Counted from the first letter of the stretch, positions 10,791-22,504 are shown. The stretch is DNA of 64,000 nt from Trissonchulus latispiculum (GCA_030248195.1 JASAND010010752.1:1-64000); one strand, 5' to 3'. Made by a program: numbers and translations. Notes: generated from the sequence alone by a model not told the origin.

Positions 10791-11184
10791 ATTGGGGGGG
10801 GGTAACCAACCCCCCCAGCCATTCTTACAAACCCCCCAAAAATTTTTTGGGGGCCCCCGCCCCGTCGCGCAAAATTGGCCAAAAACTGGGTATTTTTAGG
10901 GTAAATTCTGCAAAATTTTCCAAAAAAGTCCAAATTTTTGGCTTTAAGTGTTTATTATTGCGAGAAATACACGTTTTTAACGGTTTTGTAGACTTTCTGG
11001 CTCAATATTGACCTTATTTTAGACTTAGAAACATGTTGGCAATCAAGTTTTCGAGTTTAAAACCCCTGTCCAATGTCAAAATTACTTCATAGTTGAATGT
11101 TTTCTGGCATTACCAATGGCTGAAAATGCGATTTTTGACATAAAAATAGAAAAAAGTTTTTTGGGGTATATAGGTTTGGGGGGG
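10791..11184 (-). repeat. G-rich element, inverted third copy
   Basis: It carries, in reverse complement, the same core as 2870-3115 and 4380-4640 (GCGATTTTTGACATAAAAATAG at its right side), between G/C runs. No coding potential. Confidence 0.65.
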
Positions 11185-11545
11185 TTGTTGTAAATTTGTT
11201 AAAGCTTTTTCAAAAGCATTGTAAAAACGTTGTAAAAATTTACAATGATTTTACATCAAATTTACTATACGGTAAAATCGTTGTAAAGACGTTGTAAATT
11301 CGTTGTAAAAGTTGTAAAAACATTGTAAATTGGTCCAATTTCATTTACAATGATTTTACAACAGAGTTACCACAATTTTACAACGTGGTAAAATTATTGT
11401 AAATACGTATAAGAATCGCTGTAAAACCACTGTAAATCCGTAAAACTCACATGGTAAAAGCGGATATAATCATTGTAAATCCATTAAAAAATATTAAAAT
11501 TTCGTTGTAAAATCATGGTAAAATGGTTGTACCTTGCGCAGCAAT
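11185..11545. repeat. TTGTAAA-rich foldback
   Basis: Dense direct and inverted copies of TTGTAAA/TTTACAA with variants (CGTTGTAAA, ATGATTTTACA) over about 360 bases. The block opens TTGTTGTAAATT and closes AATTTACAACG, so the whole is roughly palindromic. It is probably a MITE with expanded subterminal repeats. It lies between two G-rich elements. Confidence 0.65.
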
Positions 11546-12640
11546 TTACAACGATTTTACCCACCAAAGTTCTTCCTGTGACACACCTATGGTGGGGGGG
11601 GGGTCGGGGGGGGGTCTAAAAAGGGGGGCCCCCAAAATTCCGGGGGAGGTCCCCCCAACCCAAATCCCCGTTACACCTATGTTATGGAAGGGGGTCCCCA
11701 AAAATTGCCGAAACATTAAATTTTCGATTTTTTGCGGTTTTTGGCCACTTTTTGGCCAAACATTTGGAGGGGGATGACAAGAAATCCTGGAGCCGCTACC
11801 ACTAGCGTAGCCAGAAAAAATTTCGGGGGGGGGGAATGCAAAATTTTTCCGGGGGGTCTGGGGGGGCTGAGCCCCCAGACGCTGAGAAAATTTTCTATTT
11901 CGTGACCTTCGTGGAATTTTTACAGAGCATTCGTTGAAATTACAGTATTTATTTATTTATTTATGTAGTCACTTCCCGCCCGCTAGCTGGTGAGCTGTCG
12001 CGAGGCCCCATAAAGGGACACCTGAGGTGGGCAGCAATGTGGTAGCAAAGCTGCCGACATCAGATGTAGGAAGCTTAAAACACGGAGAGTCACCCTCGAC
12101 ACCTTTGCGTGTAGAAAAGCTGAACAAACCACAAAATGACAGTACAGGAACCGAAACACCAACACCCGAGATGTCTTTTATAATTGAACACGAAATTTAT
12201 GGGTTTGCTTTAGTGAGGAGGCGGCTGCCGCTCCCCATGTGAGCCATGTCAGACACCCCACATTTTCGTATTCAGCCAAAGCACCTTACTCACCTAGAGG
12301 TGCCCCGAAATATAGAGCCACTTTTCCTGGTTTATTTCAAAAAGGAGTAGGTGCCGACCATCCTTCAATTCTGTAACCAAGAGGACCCATTTTAGGGGAT
12401 CTTTAACCCATTTGATTTGATTTAACCCAATTTTAGGGTTTTAACCCATTTGATTCAGTTCTAGGAATATTGAGAAGCGATTTATTTTACATTTCCTGTG
12501 GAATCCGCCTGATCGCACTCCATTGGACATTAGCTCCAGCTCCCCCTGAAACTGGATACTAGCTCCTATCGGTTCCATTGACATTTTGTGTTGCCTTCTT
12601 GCGACCCTCAATCCTGACCCTGGCCTCTATGTTTCTGATT
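11546..12640. other. Mixed repeats upstream of LINE copy G, no gene seen
   Basis: 11575-11880 holds pieces of G-rich elements, including a hAT-type end CACTAGCGTAGCCAG at about 11809 (the same terminus as the 21402-21660 element) and (TTTA)n at about 11946-11966. 11970-12640 is lower-copy sequence with no domain-bearing frame; part may be the 5' UTR of LINE copy G. Confidence 0.5.
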
Positions 12641-12680
12641 GATTGACTGATTCATTGATTGATTGATTGATTGATTGATT
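12641..12680 (+). repeat. (TTGA)n microsatellite
   Basis: Runs of TTGA/TTGATTGA immediately precede the ORF1 start of LINE copy G. Confidence 0.8.
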
Positions 12681-12693
12681 TGAACAGAGCAAA

Positions 12694-14121
12694 ATGGCAA
12701 GTTCTCGCTCTAAAGGAACTCCAGTATCAAGATTGTCCAGTCCCAAGACAAACTTCCCCGGCAGCAGCCGATCCTCCGGTAAAACGCCAAAGGCGAAATC
12801 ATGTGCTGGCAAGTGTAAGGACCCTGTTGGCGAGCTAGATCATATAGTCTCATGCCACAAGTGCCGATGCGTTTTCCATGCCAGATGCGTTGGGCTGCAC
12901 CAGCAGCTGTTTAGCAGTTTCTGTAAGCTTGGAAAACTCAACGTTGTATGGCTTTGTGACCGCTGCATTTCCACGCCATCTCCGTATAAATCACCACCTG
13001 TGGCCTCTCCCACTCCGGATCACTGCGAACTGTCATCATCCTCTACCCAGACTGACCCTCTGCAGTCAGTCCACCCCAGTAGATCCAAGTTAACAAATGT
13101 TACTGTGTTTTATGGTTCCGAAAACCCGCTGTCTTGTTTCTACTGCTTTGATATGGACTTTGACGGCACCCACTTTCGCTCAGCGGAACATGCATTCCAG
13201 TACTTCCGCTTACTATACTACGGATTTGTGGATGAAGCTGCCTCTGTTCTCCGGGCTGAATCTCCTGCTGAGGCGAAACGCATTGGCAGTGGGATAGTTA
13301 GGCTGCTGAAAAAGAGGGACCTGGAAACTTTCGAACTCGGTCTGATGCAGGAAATCCAAAAGACCAAACTCCAGCAGTGCTCCTCCTTCAGAGACTGCCT
13401 GCGGTCGTCCGGAACCTCCTTTTTAGCCCATTCTACATATCCTAGTAAATCTGCCTTTTGGACCACTGGACTCCATAAAAATGATGACGTGGACCCTGAG
13501 TGTTTTCCTGGTAAGAATGCGCTGGGAAATATGTTGATGGACTTGAGAGAAACCATTGAGGAGGAATCCGTGTACACGACGCGTTATGATGTAGCTCACA
13601 TGGGTGAGATTGTTCAGATTATTCGGGATGGCGAGCTGCCTATTCCTATGCCCAAGCCCTTTATTCGACAACGAGCTAAGGAAAAACTTCCCTCATTTCG
13701 ACGGTCCCCCAATTCATCAAACCCACTCTGTTTCCATTGTGGTGTGGCTGGTCACAACGTGAGATCCTGCCGGTTGAAGTCACATGGCCCTATTAGATGT
13801 TTTCTTTGTAACCGGGAAGGACACAAACATAAGTACTGTCCGTTTGCCGATAATATCTCCACCCGAGACCGTGTTCCTGTTCCTGTTGTAAGCCACCCCG
13901 CCCCCTTGCTTCTTTATCCAAAGCTGTACCCTTGTATTCTGAGGTGGCCGGCAGGCAACGCCCATCTCTTCGAAGCTACCTCAGCGGATCTCCATTTTGA
14001 TGTGTTGGCCAAGATAGGATGGCCGAAAATAATTATTACAACAGCCCTGTTGCTATCGATGCTGCTACTACGCCTGACATTTCGTCCACCTCTAGATACC
14101 CAGTCATATCAAATGCTGTAA
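12694..14121 (+). CDS. LINE ORF1: PHD finger, NADAR domain, two CCHC knuckles
   Basis: 475 codons, starting at ATG (AAAATGG context). Residues 37-91 form a C4HC3 PHD finger: C37, C41, C54, C57, H62, C65, C88, C91. Residues about 132-290 match the NADAR/YbiA family in order: a VFYG strand, LSCF in place of LSNF, AEH with E165-H166 and Q169, FW (W256), then GKN at 273-275 followed by ALGNMLMDLRE. The family acts on ADP-ribose or riboflavin-pathway N-glycosides; Glu in the EH motif is the key residue and is kept. Two CCHC knuckles (346-359 and 369-382) imply RNA binding. After about residue 395 the frame is low quality and overlaps ORF2. CR1 ORF1 proteins with PHD plus esterase are known; here NADAR sits where the esterase would be. 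Confidence 0.75.
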   Translation: MASSRSKGTPVSRLSSPKTNFPGSSRSSGKTPKAKSCAGKCKDPVGELDHIVSCHKCRCVFHARCVGLHQQLFSSFCKLGKLNVVWLCDRCISTPSPYKSPPVASPTPDHCELSSSSTQTDPLQSVHPSRSKLTNVTVFYGSENPLSCFYCFDMDFDGTHFRSAEHAFQYFRLLYYGFVDEAASVLRAESPAEAKRIGSGIVRLLKKRDLETFELGLMQEIQKTKLQQCSSFRDCLRSSGTSFLAHSTYPSKSAFWTTGLHKNDDVDPECFPGKNALGNMLMDLRETIEEESVYTTRYDVAHMGEIVQIIRDGELPIPMPKPFIRQRAKEKLPSFRRSPNSSNPLCFHCGVAGHNVRSCRLKSHGPIRCFLCNREGHKHKYCPFADNISTRDRVPVPVVSHPAPLLLYPKLYPCILRWPAGNAHLFEATSADLHFDVLAKIGWPKIIITTALLLSMLLLRLTFRPPLDTQSYQML

Positions 14122-16955
14122 TTGGTAATGTGTCCTCTAGTGTAAATGACATAAAAATTGTATTGTGTAATCTGCGGAGTCTCTGTAACAAGTTTTTAAA
14201 TTTTCATTTCGAGATATGCCTGCAAAACAATTTTCCTGATGTTATTTGTCTGACGGAAACGTGGCTGCATTCGGGGCATCCCGATAGCTTGTTTTTATGT
14301 AAAAATCTGTATTCCATCTATAGGAAAGACAGACCTGATAACAGAAAGGGGGGCGGTGTTGCTATTCTGGTGAAAAATATTTTAAATAGCAAAGAACTGA
14401 AATTGCCAGACATCGGAGCTTTGGAGGGGTTGCCGTAGAAGTTAGTGGGAGAAATCCGGGAAACTCCTGTATTTTCTGTTCTCTGTATCGCCCATCCGTT
14501 TCAAACATAGATTGTTTGATTCCACTACAAGATTGTTTACAAACTTTGACCAATAAAAATAAGAATGTGGTTGTTGCAGGTGACTTGAATCTCCCAGGAA
14601 TAGACTGGTCTATTCCAAGAGCATCTTCGACTTTTATGCAAGATTCTTTCATGAATTCGTTTTTTGAACAAGGTTTTTCTCAAAAAGTCTGTTTTCCAAC
14701 TAGGGGAGACGTTACTCTTGATCTTGTTTTTGAAAGCGTGCCAAACCTAGTATCTGACGTAAATATTATGCCTCCGGTAGCCAATAGTGATCATTGTGCT
14801 GTGTGTTTTTCCACAAATGTGGGTATGGGGGAAAAGAGTGACGATGCACGCAATGTGCTGTGCTGGGATGGGGCTGATTATGCAAATATAATGATGAAGC
14901 TAGAAATGATAAACTGGGATATTTTGTTTCAAGATTTTCCGTCGGTAGATGAAAAGTGGACTGTTTTCAAAAATATATGTTTAATGTTGATCGATGAAAA
15001 TGTTCCTAAAAAGTTTGTAGGGAGAGTCGGGAAACACAAATACCCGAAACATATTAGGCGACTCTTGTGTAAGAAGAGATCACTGCATAAAAGGTTTAAA
15101 CGTACTTTTGATCCGCTGGATGGAAACCGTTATAGAGACATTGTAGTAAAGTGTAATGAAGCTATAGCTAAGTTCCATAAATTGCGTGAATCCAAATTTC
15201 TCTGTAATCCTTCAAACACCAAGTTCTTTAGTTATGTCAAACAGAAGCTCTCTTCCCCTGAGGGTGTCTCTGTTTTGAATAGAGGAGATGCTTCTGCTCT
15301 TGACGATTACGAAAAGGCAAATTTCTTAAATGAGCAGTTTCAATCAGTCTTTGTGCGGGATAATGGTGTACCTATTATTGCGCCAGCTTTAGTTTTTGAG
15401 CACGAATTTGAGAATATTTTATTCACTCGGAAAGCTATAATGGATGCTATAAGTACTGTCAAATTTAAATCAGCAGCAGGGCCTGATAATTTGCCCTCTC
15501 AGTTCTTGAAATTGTTTAAAGCCCAGTTGTGCGTTCCTCTGCAGGTTATATTTCAGCAGTCTTACGAGGAGGGGGTGTTACCAAGCGACTGGTCTGTGGC
15601 CCACGTTGTACCCATATTTAAGGGTAAAGGATCGAGGAGTGACCCTGTTAACTACCGACCTGTGTCCCTAACTAGTGTTTGTTGTAAGGTAATGGAGAAG
15701 GTGATCAAGAAGTATTTGCTTGAACATCTTCTCCACAACAGTCTTATCTCGAAACACCAACATGGGTTTATATATGTCAAATAGATCTACTCAAACCCAG
15801 CTGCTAGAGTGTTTAAACTTGTGGACGGGCGCCAGGAATATGAAAAAAGGCGTAAAGACCCTATATTTGGACATAAGCAAAGCCTTTGACTGTGTATCTC
15901 ATGTTAAATTGCTAAGCAAACTAGATGCGTATGGGGTCAAAGGGCGGGCATTAAATTGGATACGGGCCTTTCTCAGTGGGCGCTATCAGTTTGTGAAAGT
16001 TAATAACGTACTGTCTGATCGGGGGGAGGTTATCAGCGGGGTACCCCAAGGAATCGTACTTGGACCTATTTTGTTTGTACTGTATATAAATGATTTGCCT
16101 GATTCTCTGTCTTATTGCGACTCAAAAATTTTTGCAGATGACACCAAGTTGTCACTGGCGGGTTCAACGTTGCATGATTTCGAAAACTTTAAATTGGATT
16201 GTGATAATGTATTTAATTGGGCCACAAAAAATCAACTTTCGATTGCAATAAACAAAAGCATGTTTCTTGAGATGGGAGAACCACTATTGATGACAGACTT
16301 AACTGTAAATGATTCGGTTATCCCAAAAGTAAATATTGTTAAAGATTTAGGGGTTTTCATTACTGATGACCTTAAGTTTTCAGTCCATTGTGATAAAATT
16401 TGCGCTAAAGCTTACCAGAAAATTGCTCTTATCTTTAGAAGTTTTCTATGTAGAGACACAAAGTTTTTGGTAGCTATGTTTAAAACATACGTAAGACCTA
16501 TTTTGGAGTTCAATTCGTGCGTGTGGTCCCCTGCTTTGCTGGGTGACTTTCGTAAATTAGAAAATGTTCAAAGACGTTTCACAAAAAGAATTCCTGCACT
16601 GCATGATTTAAGTTTTGCTGACAGATTGGAAGAAACAGGCCTTGAAATTCTCGAGCTTAGAAGACTGCGGGCAGACCTGGTACAGGCGTATAAAATTATA
16701 TACGAATTTGACAAAGTGAATTCGGCTGATTTCTTTGTTTTTGCAGCTGAAACTGGCACCAGAGGAAATGTCCTTAAGATACACTGCCAGCGAACAAGGC
16801 TAGACTGCAGAAAACATTTTTTCAGCAATCGGGTAGCTCCAATATGGAATAGCCTCCCAAACTATATTGTACGGGCACCCAACACTTCGGCCTTCAAAGA
16901 TAGAATTGAGAACATAGACTTCGCTGAATTTCTTAGATACGACCTAAATCAGTAG
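14019..16955 (+). pseudogene. LINE ORF2: APE endonuclease and reverse transcriptase, two frameshifts
   Basis: The endonuclease starts at the ATG at 14019, with NLRSLCNKF, LTETWLHSG and GGGVAILVK. The frame breaks near 14425 (GAGGGGTTGCC, one base short) and continues at about 14433 with GDLNLPGIDW and NSDHC. RT follows with AAGPDNLP, YRPVSLT, LYLDISKAFD, GVPQGIVLGP and FADDTK (near 16132-16149). A second break near 15770 is a four-base ATAT-type expansion in HGF-MSNRSTQ. All catalytic residues of both domains are visible. The protein would nick target DNA and reverse-transcribe the LINE RNA; as it stands no full product can be made without frameshifting. Confidence 0.85.
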
Positions 16956-17181
16956 CTATATTGCTTACTGTATCTATAATTACGTATGTTCATGTGCTGT
17001 AGTGGGATTTTAGTATGTATATATACGTATTTCATGCTATGCTGTTTGCCATTGTTGGTTTTTGTTCTGGTATTGTAGGGGATCTGTCATTTGATAGACT
17101 CCCATTTTGGTCTTATTGTTATTAGTATGTATATACTGTTGCATTGTATGTGCGTGTGCGAATTGACCAAATAAACCAAAT

Positions 17182-17204
17182 TTGTTGTTGTTGTTGTTGT
17201 TGTT
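17182..17204 (+). repeat. (TTG)n tail of LINE copy G
   Basis: Follows GACCAAATAAACCAAA, matching the end of copy F. Confidence 0.85.
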
Positions 17205-18015
17205 ATCTTGTATGTATATACGTAAGCTTAAAAATTGAACTATTTTTTTAAATTCCCCAGAGAAGCCGAGCCCCCCCCCGAAAACGTAGCCAGATTTTTG
17301 ATGAAAAACTCATTTAAAATTTTTTGTGACACATGTGATATCTATCTATCTAGCTATCTACTTGATATTTTGTCTCTTTTGGTTCCTTCACTCCCCGCAT
17401 TCAAATTTTTCGCCTAAAGCAAACCCAAATCTTTAAGGAAGACACTCTCTTGGTGGTACTGATATTAGTGGCCGGCCTCCGTTTAGTTCATTACTCAGTC
17501 TGCGACAGATACACCGGATAGCGGGCAGGCTTACCTCATGAAAATATTCCCGACTATGAGAGGTTCCGCAGCGTAGTTTGTCCGTTCAAGCGACAGAGAC
17601 GAGCCAGTCATGATATTCCACTACGTACCAGGATTTCTCACACACCCCCCCCCCTTTCGGAATCATACTTACCATTACGAAGACAAAGATACAACGTTTA
17701 TCATGATCTTATCTGGGAGTGATTCTATCTCGGGACGGCTTGGCTCAATGGTTAGTGGCGGATACAATCCGCTGCCCCTTTCATGTCGGCGCTTTTTACA
17801 AATATATATATAGATAAAACTGAATGACAAGCAGTAATGCTTGCCGTTAACATTTCCAGCTGAATAATTTTATTGCCAGACACAAAAGCAGCAATGGCAT
17901 CACCGAAGCCATCACTCCCGATAGCTGAGAGCCGCCAGCCACGGGTGAAATTACAGTAATATTTAAGGCGCAGTGCTTGTTCATGCACCTAAATAAGGCA
18001 GAAGGTGGTCAAATT
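17205..18015. other. Intergenic, no gene seen
   Basis: AT-rich sequence with a short C run at 17269 and a region 17745-17800 that resembles a tRNA D-arm (TTGGCTCAATGGTTAGTG, near the box A consensus) but lacks a matching box B. No reliable gene. The left target copy of LINE C (AGACCAAATAT) is at 18016-18026. Confidence 0.5.
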
Positions 18016-18026
18016 AGACCAAATAT

Positions 18027-18203
18027 GCTTACTTGCTTATTCAGCCACATCGTGTCCGATGTATTGCTGGTATCCAATCAGGCATCCATTGATCCATTTA
18101 CAATCATACGCCACTGATCTCGATCACTTGCCAGAGTTCGGCAGATACCAATCCAGTCATCGTGCCAGTGCCGCCCGTAGGTTCCAGACAGCCGATGAAG
18201 GTC
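18027..18203 (-). pseudogene. LINE C: last codons and 3' end
   Basis: From 18203 downward the frame reads DLHRLSGTYGRHWHDDW, IGICRTLASDRDQW and ends VNGSMDA-stop. This fits the frame left at 28304 and matches the style of LINE E's end (RDWYETAQDRTEW...VVNGPAAFMDG). A short 3' UTR ends in AAGTAAG. Confidence 0.75.
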
Positions 18204-18222
18204 ATCGTCATCATCATCATCT

Positions 18223-19552
18223 TCGGAGGTCGGATCAGGCAGGGCCTATATACGGCGGGCCAGAAGCCCACTGTCGCGGAGGAAGCATAGGACGGCTACC
18301 GGGGATTCCCGTAGGCAGCAAAGATTTGGGTTTGGACCAAGATGGAGAAACCGTGGTCTGGTGTGCCTGGGGCACCGTAGAATAAGGTGCTCCAGATCCT
18401 CATCCTCCCCGGACTGGCAATGGGGGCATGCTGGGCTAGGGTAGGCTATCGGGTCGAAGGTGTGTTTGACAGATTAGAGGAGCAGGCATTTTCCGGTACG
18501 TAGTTGGCTAAGCAGGGATCTGTCCTTTCGGGTTAAGCCTGCCTCGTTTGAAGCAGGGACAGGGCCGAAGTCTCCGTAGATTTGTTTTCCCCGAGGATGG
18601 GCTAAGCCTCCTCTCCATTTACAGTCAAAATGCCTTCTGATCACTGATCTGGCGGTTTGGAAGTCGATTGGTGGCTGTTGCTGTGGGGGGAAACACCCTT
18701 GGCCAGCAAGGGCGTCTGCGATTTTATTACCCGGGACTTCAGAATGACCCGGCACCCATTGGAAAATGAGTTGGTGGTGGGATAGGGCCTTTAGGTTGAT
18801 GTGCACTTCCCTTAGCAGTTGGCTGAAGTTTGCCCGGAGACCACTCTTGAGCAACCTTACAGCAGACTGCGAATCTGTGCAGATAATGATGGTAGAAGGT
18901 GCTGGTAAGGTGCCGCTGTTTTCCCGGACCCAGTCCAGAGCCTTGCAGATTGCGGTAAGTTCCGCTCTGAAGCTGGAGCAGAACTTACCAGCAGGATGGC
19001 TCAGCTTCGCTATTTCGTCGCCGCCGCCAGTAGTTACGTAGATTCCACTGCCTCCATTTTCCACTCCGCCGGCCGCGGCTCCATCCGTCCAAATGATGAG
19101 AGACGGCTCCGGGTGGGCTGCGAGTGCTGCATTTGTAGCAGCTAACTTCACTGGGACTGGGTCGGACTCTCCGGACAGGCACAAGTAGCTGTGGATAAGC
19201 TTCGTCCACCAGCAACTTGTCGGACGGCCTGATGATGGTGGATGGCAGGAGGGGATATCTGGTGCAATCTTCAAGTCCACATTGCCTGGAGATCGTGCGG
19301 CCCGCATCTCGCCAGGACGGCTGGCTCTTCAGGGATCGTTGGTTGGCAGCAGGTTGGTCGCATGAGGTTCGCCTTGTGTTTGCCTGTGGGAGCCGCATAG
19401 ATTTCTCATATGCCACAGCCGTCAGCTGCTGTCGCCTAAGGGACCAGGGAATAAGATTTGCCTCCAGCTGCAGTAGTTCCACTGGTGCTGCCCGCAGGCA
19501 GCCGGTAACGGTACGGGCGGCCATATTTTGGATAACTTCCAGAGTATTGATA
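18223..19552 (-). pseudogene. LINE D: RNase H and C-terminal CCHC
   Basis: Starts with IQNMAARTVTGCLRAAP, continuous with the RT side across the TA element. RNase H motifs: IIWTDGAA, SSFRAEL, ICTDSQSAV, WVPGHSEVPGNKIADAL. A frame change occurs near 19200 and another near 18474. The C-terminal CPHC...H...C motif follows near 18400 in the shifted frame, then LPDPTSE and the (GAT)n tail. RNase H would remove the RNA strand after first-strand synthesis. Confidence 0.8.
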
Positions 19553-20815
19553 TAGCAAGCTTAACAAAAAAAAATCAAAATTCGGTTTTTTGGCTGGAAC
19601 TTTCGCAAAACTAAACCAAATCGATTACTTTGAGGACCCATGGATAGGTCTTGGGCTAAGCTTTAAAACCACCCCAGGTTCGTTGCTCTACAACCTACCA
19701 GTAAGTAGCAGTAGACGAAAATGTGTGATTTTTTTTGTTAAAGGTTTAACAAATAAAAAATCACCCGTTAACAAAAAAAAATCAGTGACGGATCGGATCC
19801 CAGAGAGCAGCTAGCAACTTTTTCTCATCAGTTTTGGATAGAGCGCACTATATAACGTATTTAGAACCCCAAACCGCTGGCCTAGTGCTCCAACTAATGC
19901 AACTGACCCCGCCGAAGTCTTAGTGGTCACTGATGGCCCCCGACAGCGTCCAGTATGAAGTCTGGTGGCTCTAAAGTGTCGTTTTGAAGGCTAAAACGTT
20001 GTTTTTTCGTGTTTGTGAGTGATTATAACCTATTTCCAGGCATTTTGGCAGAGAAAATCAGAACTTCGTATTTTGGTGGGGTATGACCCACGGTCACGTG
20101 ACCCCTGCCGGACCCGTCCGGACCCTCCAGGTACCAACCGAACAGTCCGAAGTGGCTATAAACATGTCCTAGGAGGTTTTCCAGGGCGCTGAATTCAAAT
20201 CTGGCATTAGTTTTTAGGTAACTATGGCCTAATACTGACTTCTGGGATCACGTTTACCGTCGGACGGTTCAGACCCGGCTGGTTACCAGGTTTGACTCCC
20301 AGAAATGCCAGGCAACCTAAAAAACCGCGGCTATAAGGGTTTTCGAGGTCGCTGAGCTCGAATTTGACGTTAGTTTTGCTCTAGGTGCTGTTCTGACTTC
20401 AGTAACGAAACATAAAAATGATTTTTTATTTGTTAAAATTTTAACAAAAAAAAATCACCCACCCCAGGACGGCTCAGAGGTCCGACTGGGAACTTCTATA
20501 TATGTATCGATAGCCCACAGTCAGGACATGCCATATGTACAATATGGGTTGCCTAGGGTTTTCCCTTGGTAAATAGCAGCCGAAATTCGAATTTCGATCA
20601 TGAACGTTTTTGAGGTCACTTTTGGGTACCCTCACTTAAAGGTCTGCCCTGAACGCATGGAGAGGGCCTAGGGGCTCAAACTCACAGGCTGTAATGTCGA
20701 GATGTGTGGCTATCACCATGAAAAAATTTGGGTCTCTGCGACTTTCCTGTGAGTCAGGGTGGGGTGATTTTTTTTTTGTTAAAATTTCGGATGATTTTTT
20801 TTGTTAAGCTTGCTA
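19553..20815. mobile_element. TA-flanked inverted-repeat element (Tc1/mariner-like, non-autonomous)
   Basis: The termini TAGCAAGCTTAAC followed by an A-run, and the inverse at 20790-20815, are perfect inverted repeats of more than 20 bases, flanked by TA (19551-52 and 20816-17). Removing the element with one TA restores LINE D reading (ET-x-INTLEVIQN). Internal T-run/TTGTTAA words repeat in both orientations near 19730-19790 and 20430-20455. No transposase frame is seen in its 1.26 kb. Confidence 0.75.
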
Positions 20816-20817
20816 TA

Positions 20818-22504
20818 TGGGTTTCAGCGGCGCAATACATCCATCCTCCTCCACAATATTCAATTGCCTCCACAATATTCAATTGCTGACCTGATGAAGG
20901 TCAGGTACAGCAGTCTGAGATCTTCCTTTGCGCATCCCTAGTCAGTGGACGCAACAGCCGACAGAACCCTCAGCCTTGGCCAAGCCTTTGATTTCAGCTT
21001 GGCAACATGAGGACCAAAGTTGAGGAGTCTGTCGAAGGTCACCCCGAGGAAGACAGGGTTGGCTTGGCAAGGGATGTTCTCCGCTCCGATCGAAAGATTG
21101 GGCCGGTAGTTGGCTTCCTTATTCCAGGTGGTGAAGAAGGAGGCTTCGCACTTGGAAGCATTTATGGTGAGTTTCCATTTTTCTGACCACTGATGGATGG
21201 AGTTCAAGGCGTCCTGCATGAGCCGTTCCGCTGAGGCCAGGTTTGAATCCTGTACCCATAGAGCCAGGTCGTCGGCAAACAGAGATGCCTGCACACCGGG
21301 TGGCAGGTTGTCCAGGATGTCGTTGATGAAAAGGAGGAACAGAGTGGGCGATAGGCAGCTGCCTTGGGGGACTCCGTGATGGAATTTCCGGTATGGACCA
21401 GCACTAGCGTAGCCAGAAAAAAATTTCGGAGGGGGGCAAGCCAAAATTTTTCAGAAAATAGTGCTGAAACGGAGCCTGTGGAGGCCGGTTTTAAGTGCAA
21501 GGTGCTATTTTTGAGGTATTTTCGTGGAAAATTAGCGCCGCAGGCGAAATGTTTTTGGGAATATGTCTGAATTCCTATTTGGTGTTAAAATTTTCTCTTT
21601 AGCCTCCGATTTCGGGGGGGGGCATGCCCCCCTCGCCCCCCCCCCCTGGCTACGCGCCTGTGGACCAGTGCTACCGTTGAATTCCACCTTTCCCAGCCTG
21701 TCTGATAGCAGATTCTTGGTCCATCTGACGAAGCATATGGGAAGGCCCATATCGATCATTTTCCGGACCAAACCCGCTTTCCAGACGGTGTCAAATGCTC
21801 TCTTGAAGTCGATCAGCACGAGCAGAGTCCGCTTAGGCGGGCGTTTTGCGGCAAAACCGTCAGTGATGGACTGGATCAGGCGGATTATCTGGTCTTCAGT
21901 TGAGCGGAGCGGGCGGAATCCGGCCTGCTTATCATCCAGCGTCTTATTCTCCTCCAACCAGTGCATCAACCTAGCCTTCACCATCTTCTCGAACAGCTTA
22001 GCAATGCAACTGGTTAAGCTGACAGGGCGATAGGAGGCCACATCGTCCGCCGGTTTCCCTTTTTTCAATATCGGGATTATTTTCGCTCTCTTCCAGGCAC
22101 TGGGTGTTTCTCCACTGGACCATGACAGGTTGAAAATTTCCAGTAGGCAGTCTTGGCCGTGCGGTCCCAGATGGCGAAGCATTTCATTTGATATTCCGTC
22201 TAGGCCTTCAGCTTTCTTCAGTTTCATTTCTGCCAGAGCTGCCTTCAGCTCCGTGGTAGTGAATGGCTGACAGAAAGGGTCTTCACAGTGACATCCAGTC
22301 TTCAGGGAATTGTGGTTGGCCCGGATGATTTTGCGATCGTCCTTCGTTTCCTTGAGGTGGCTGACTGAGGCGTATTCTTGAACGAATCCTTTTGCCTTGG
22401 CACTGTCTGATGATAGCAGTTTTCCACCCCGTCTGAGAGCCTGGCCAGAGTTTCCTTTGTCAGAGCTGCCACTGATCGATTTAATAGTTCGCATCACTTT
22501 TGAA
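20818..22504 (-). pseudogene. LINE D: reverse transcriptase
   Basis: MRTIKSISG, KKAEGLDGISNEML, YRPVSLTSCIAKLFEK, DKQAGFRPLRSTEDQI and VLIDFKRAFDTVWK are followed by NGSTGP, then the hAT-like MITE. After it the frame resumes as YRKFHHGVPQGSCLSP and SLFADDLALW near 21260, through LLNFGPHVAKL. It is interrupted near 20818 by the TA element. A 19-20 base tandem duplication (CCTCCACAATATTCAATTG twice) lies at about 20847-20886. Catalytic residues are intact in both halves. Confidence 0.85.
21402..21660. mobile_element. hAT-like G-rich MITE (GCGTAGCCAG termini), copy in LINE D
   Basis: Perfect 8-bp duplication TGGACCAG (21394-21401, 21661-21668). Termini CACTAGCGTAGCCAG and CTGGCTACGCGCCTG. It carries G/C runs and the GC stem with a GCA triloop at 21536-21546. 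Removing it restores LINE D RT (NGSTGP-YRKFHHG). Confidence 0.85.

Larger units (their letters stand above)
12681..17204 (+). mobile_element. CR1-like LINE copy G with NADAR-bearing ORF1
   Basis: A two-ORF LINE: ORF1 (12694-14121) overlaps the start of ORF2 (from 14019), followed by a 3' UTR and (TTG)n. Both parts of ORF2 match copy F. Two small frame breaks in ORF2, a one-base loss in a G run near 14425 and a four-base AT expansion near 15770, show it is recently dead rather than ancient. The 5' end is not delimited: no target duplication was found. Confidence 0.8.

Noticed and set aside
17740..17815. tRNA-like segment TTGGCTCAATGGTTAGTG
   Set aside because: Box A is close to consensus, but no box B and no cloverleaf can be drawn; kept only as a remark.
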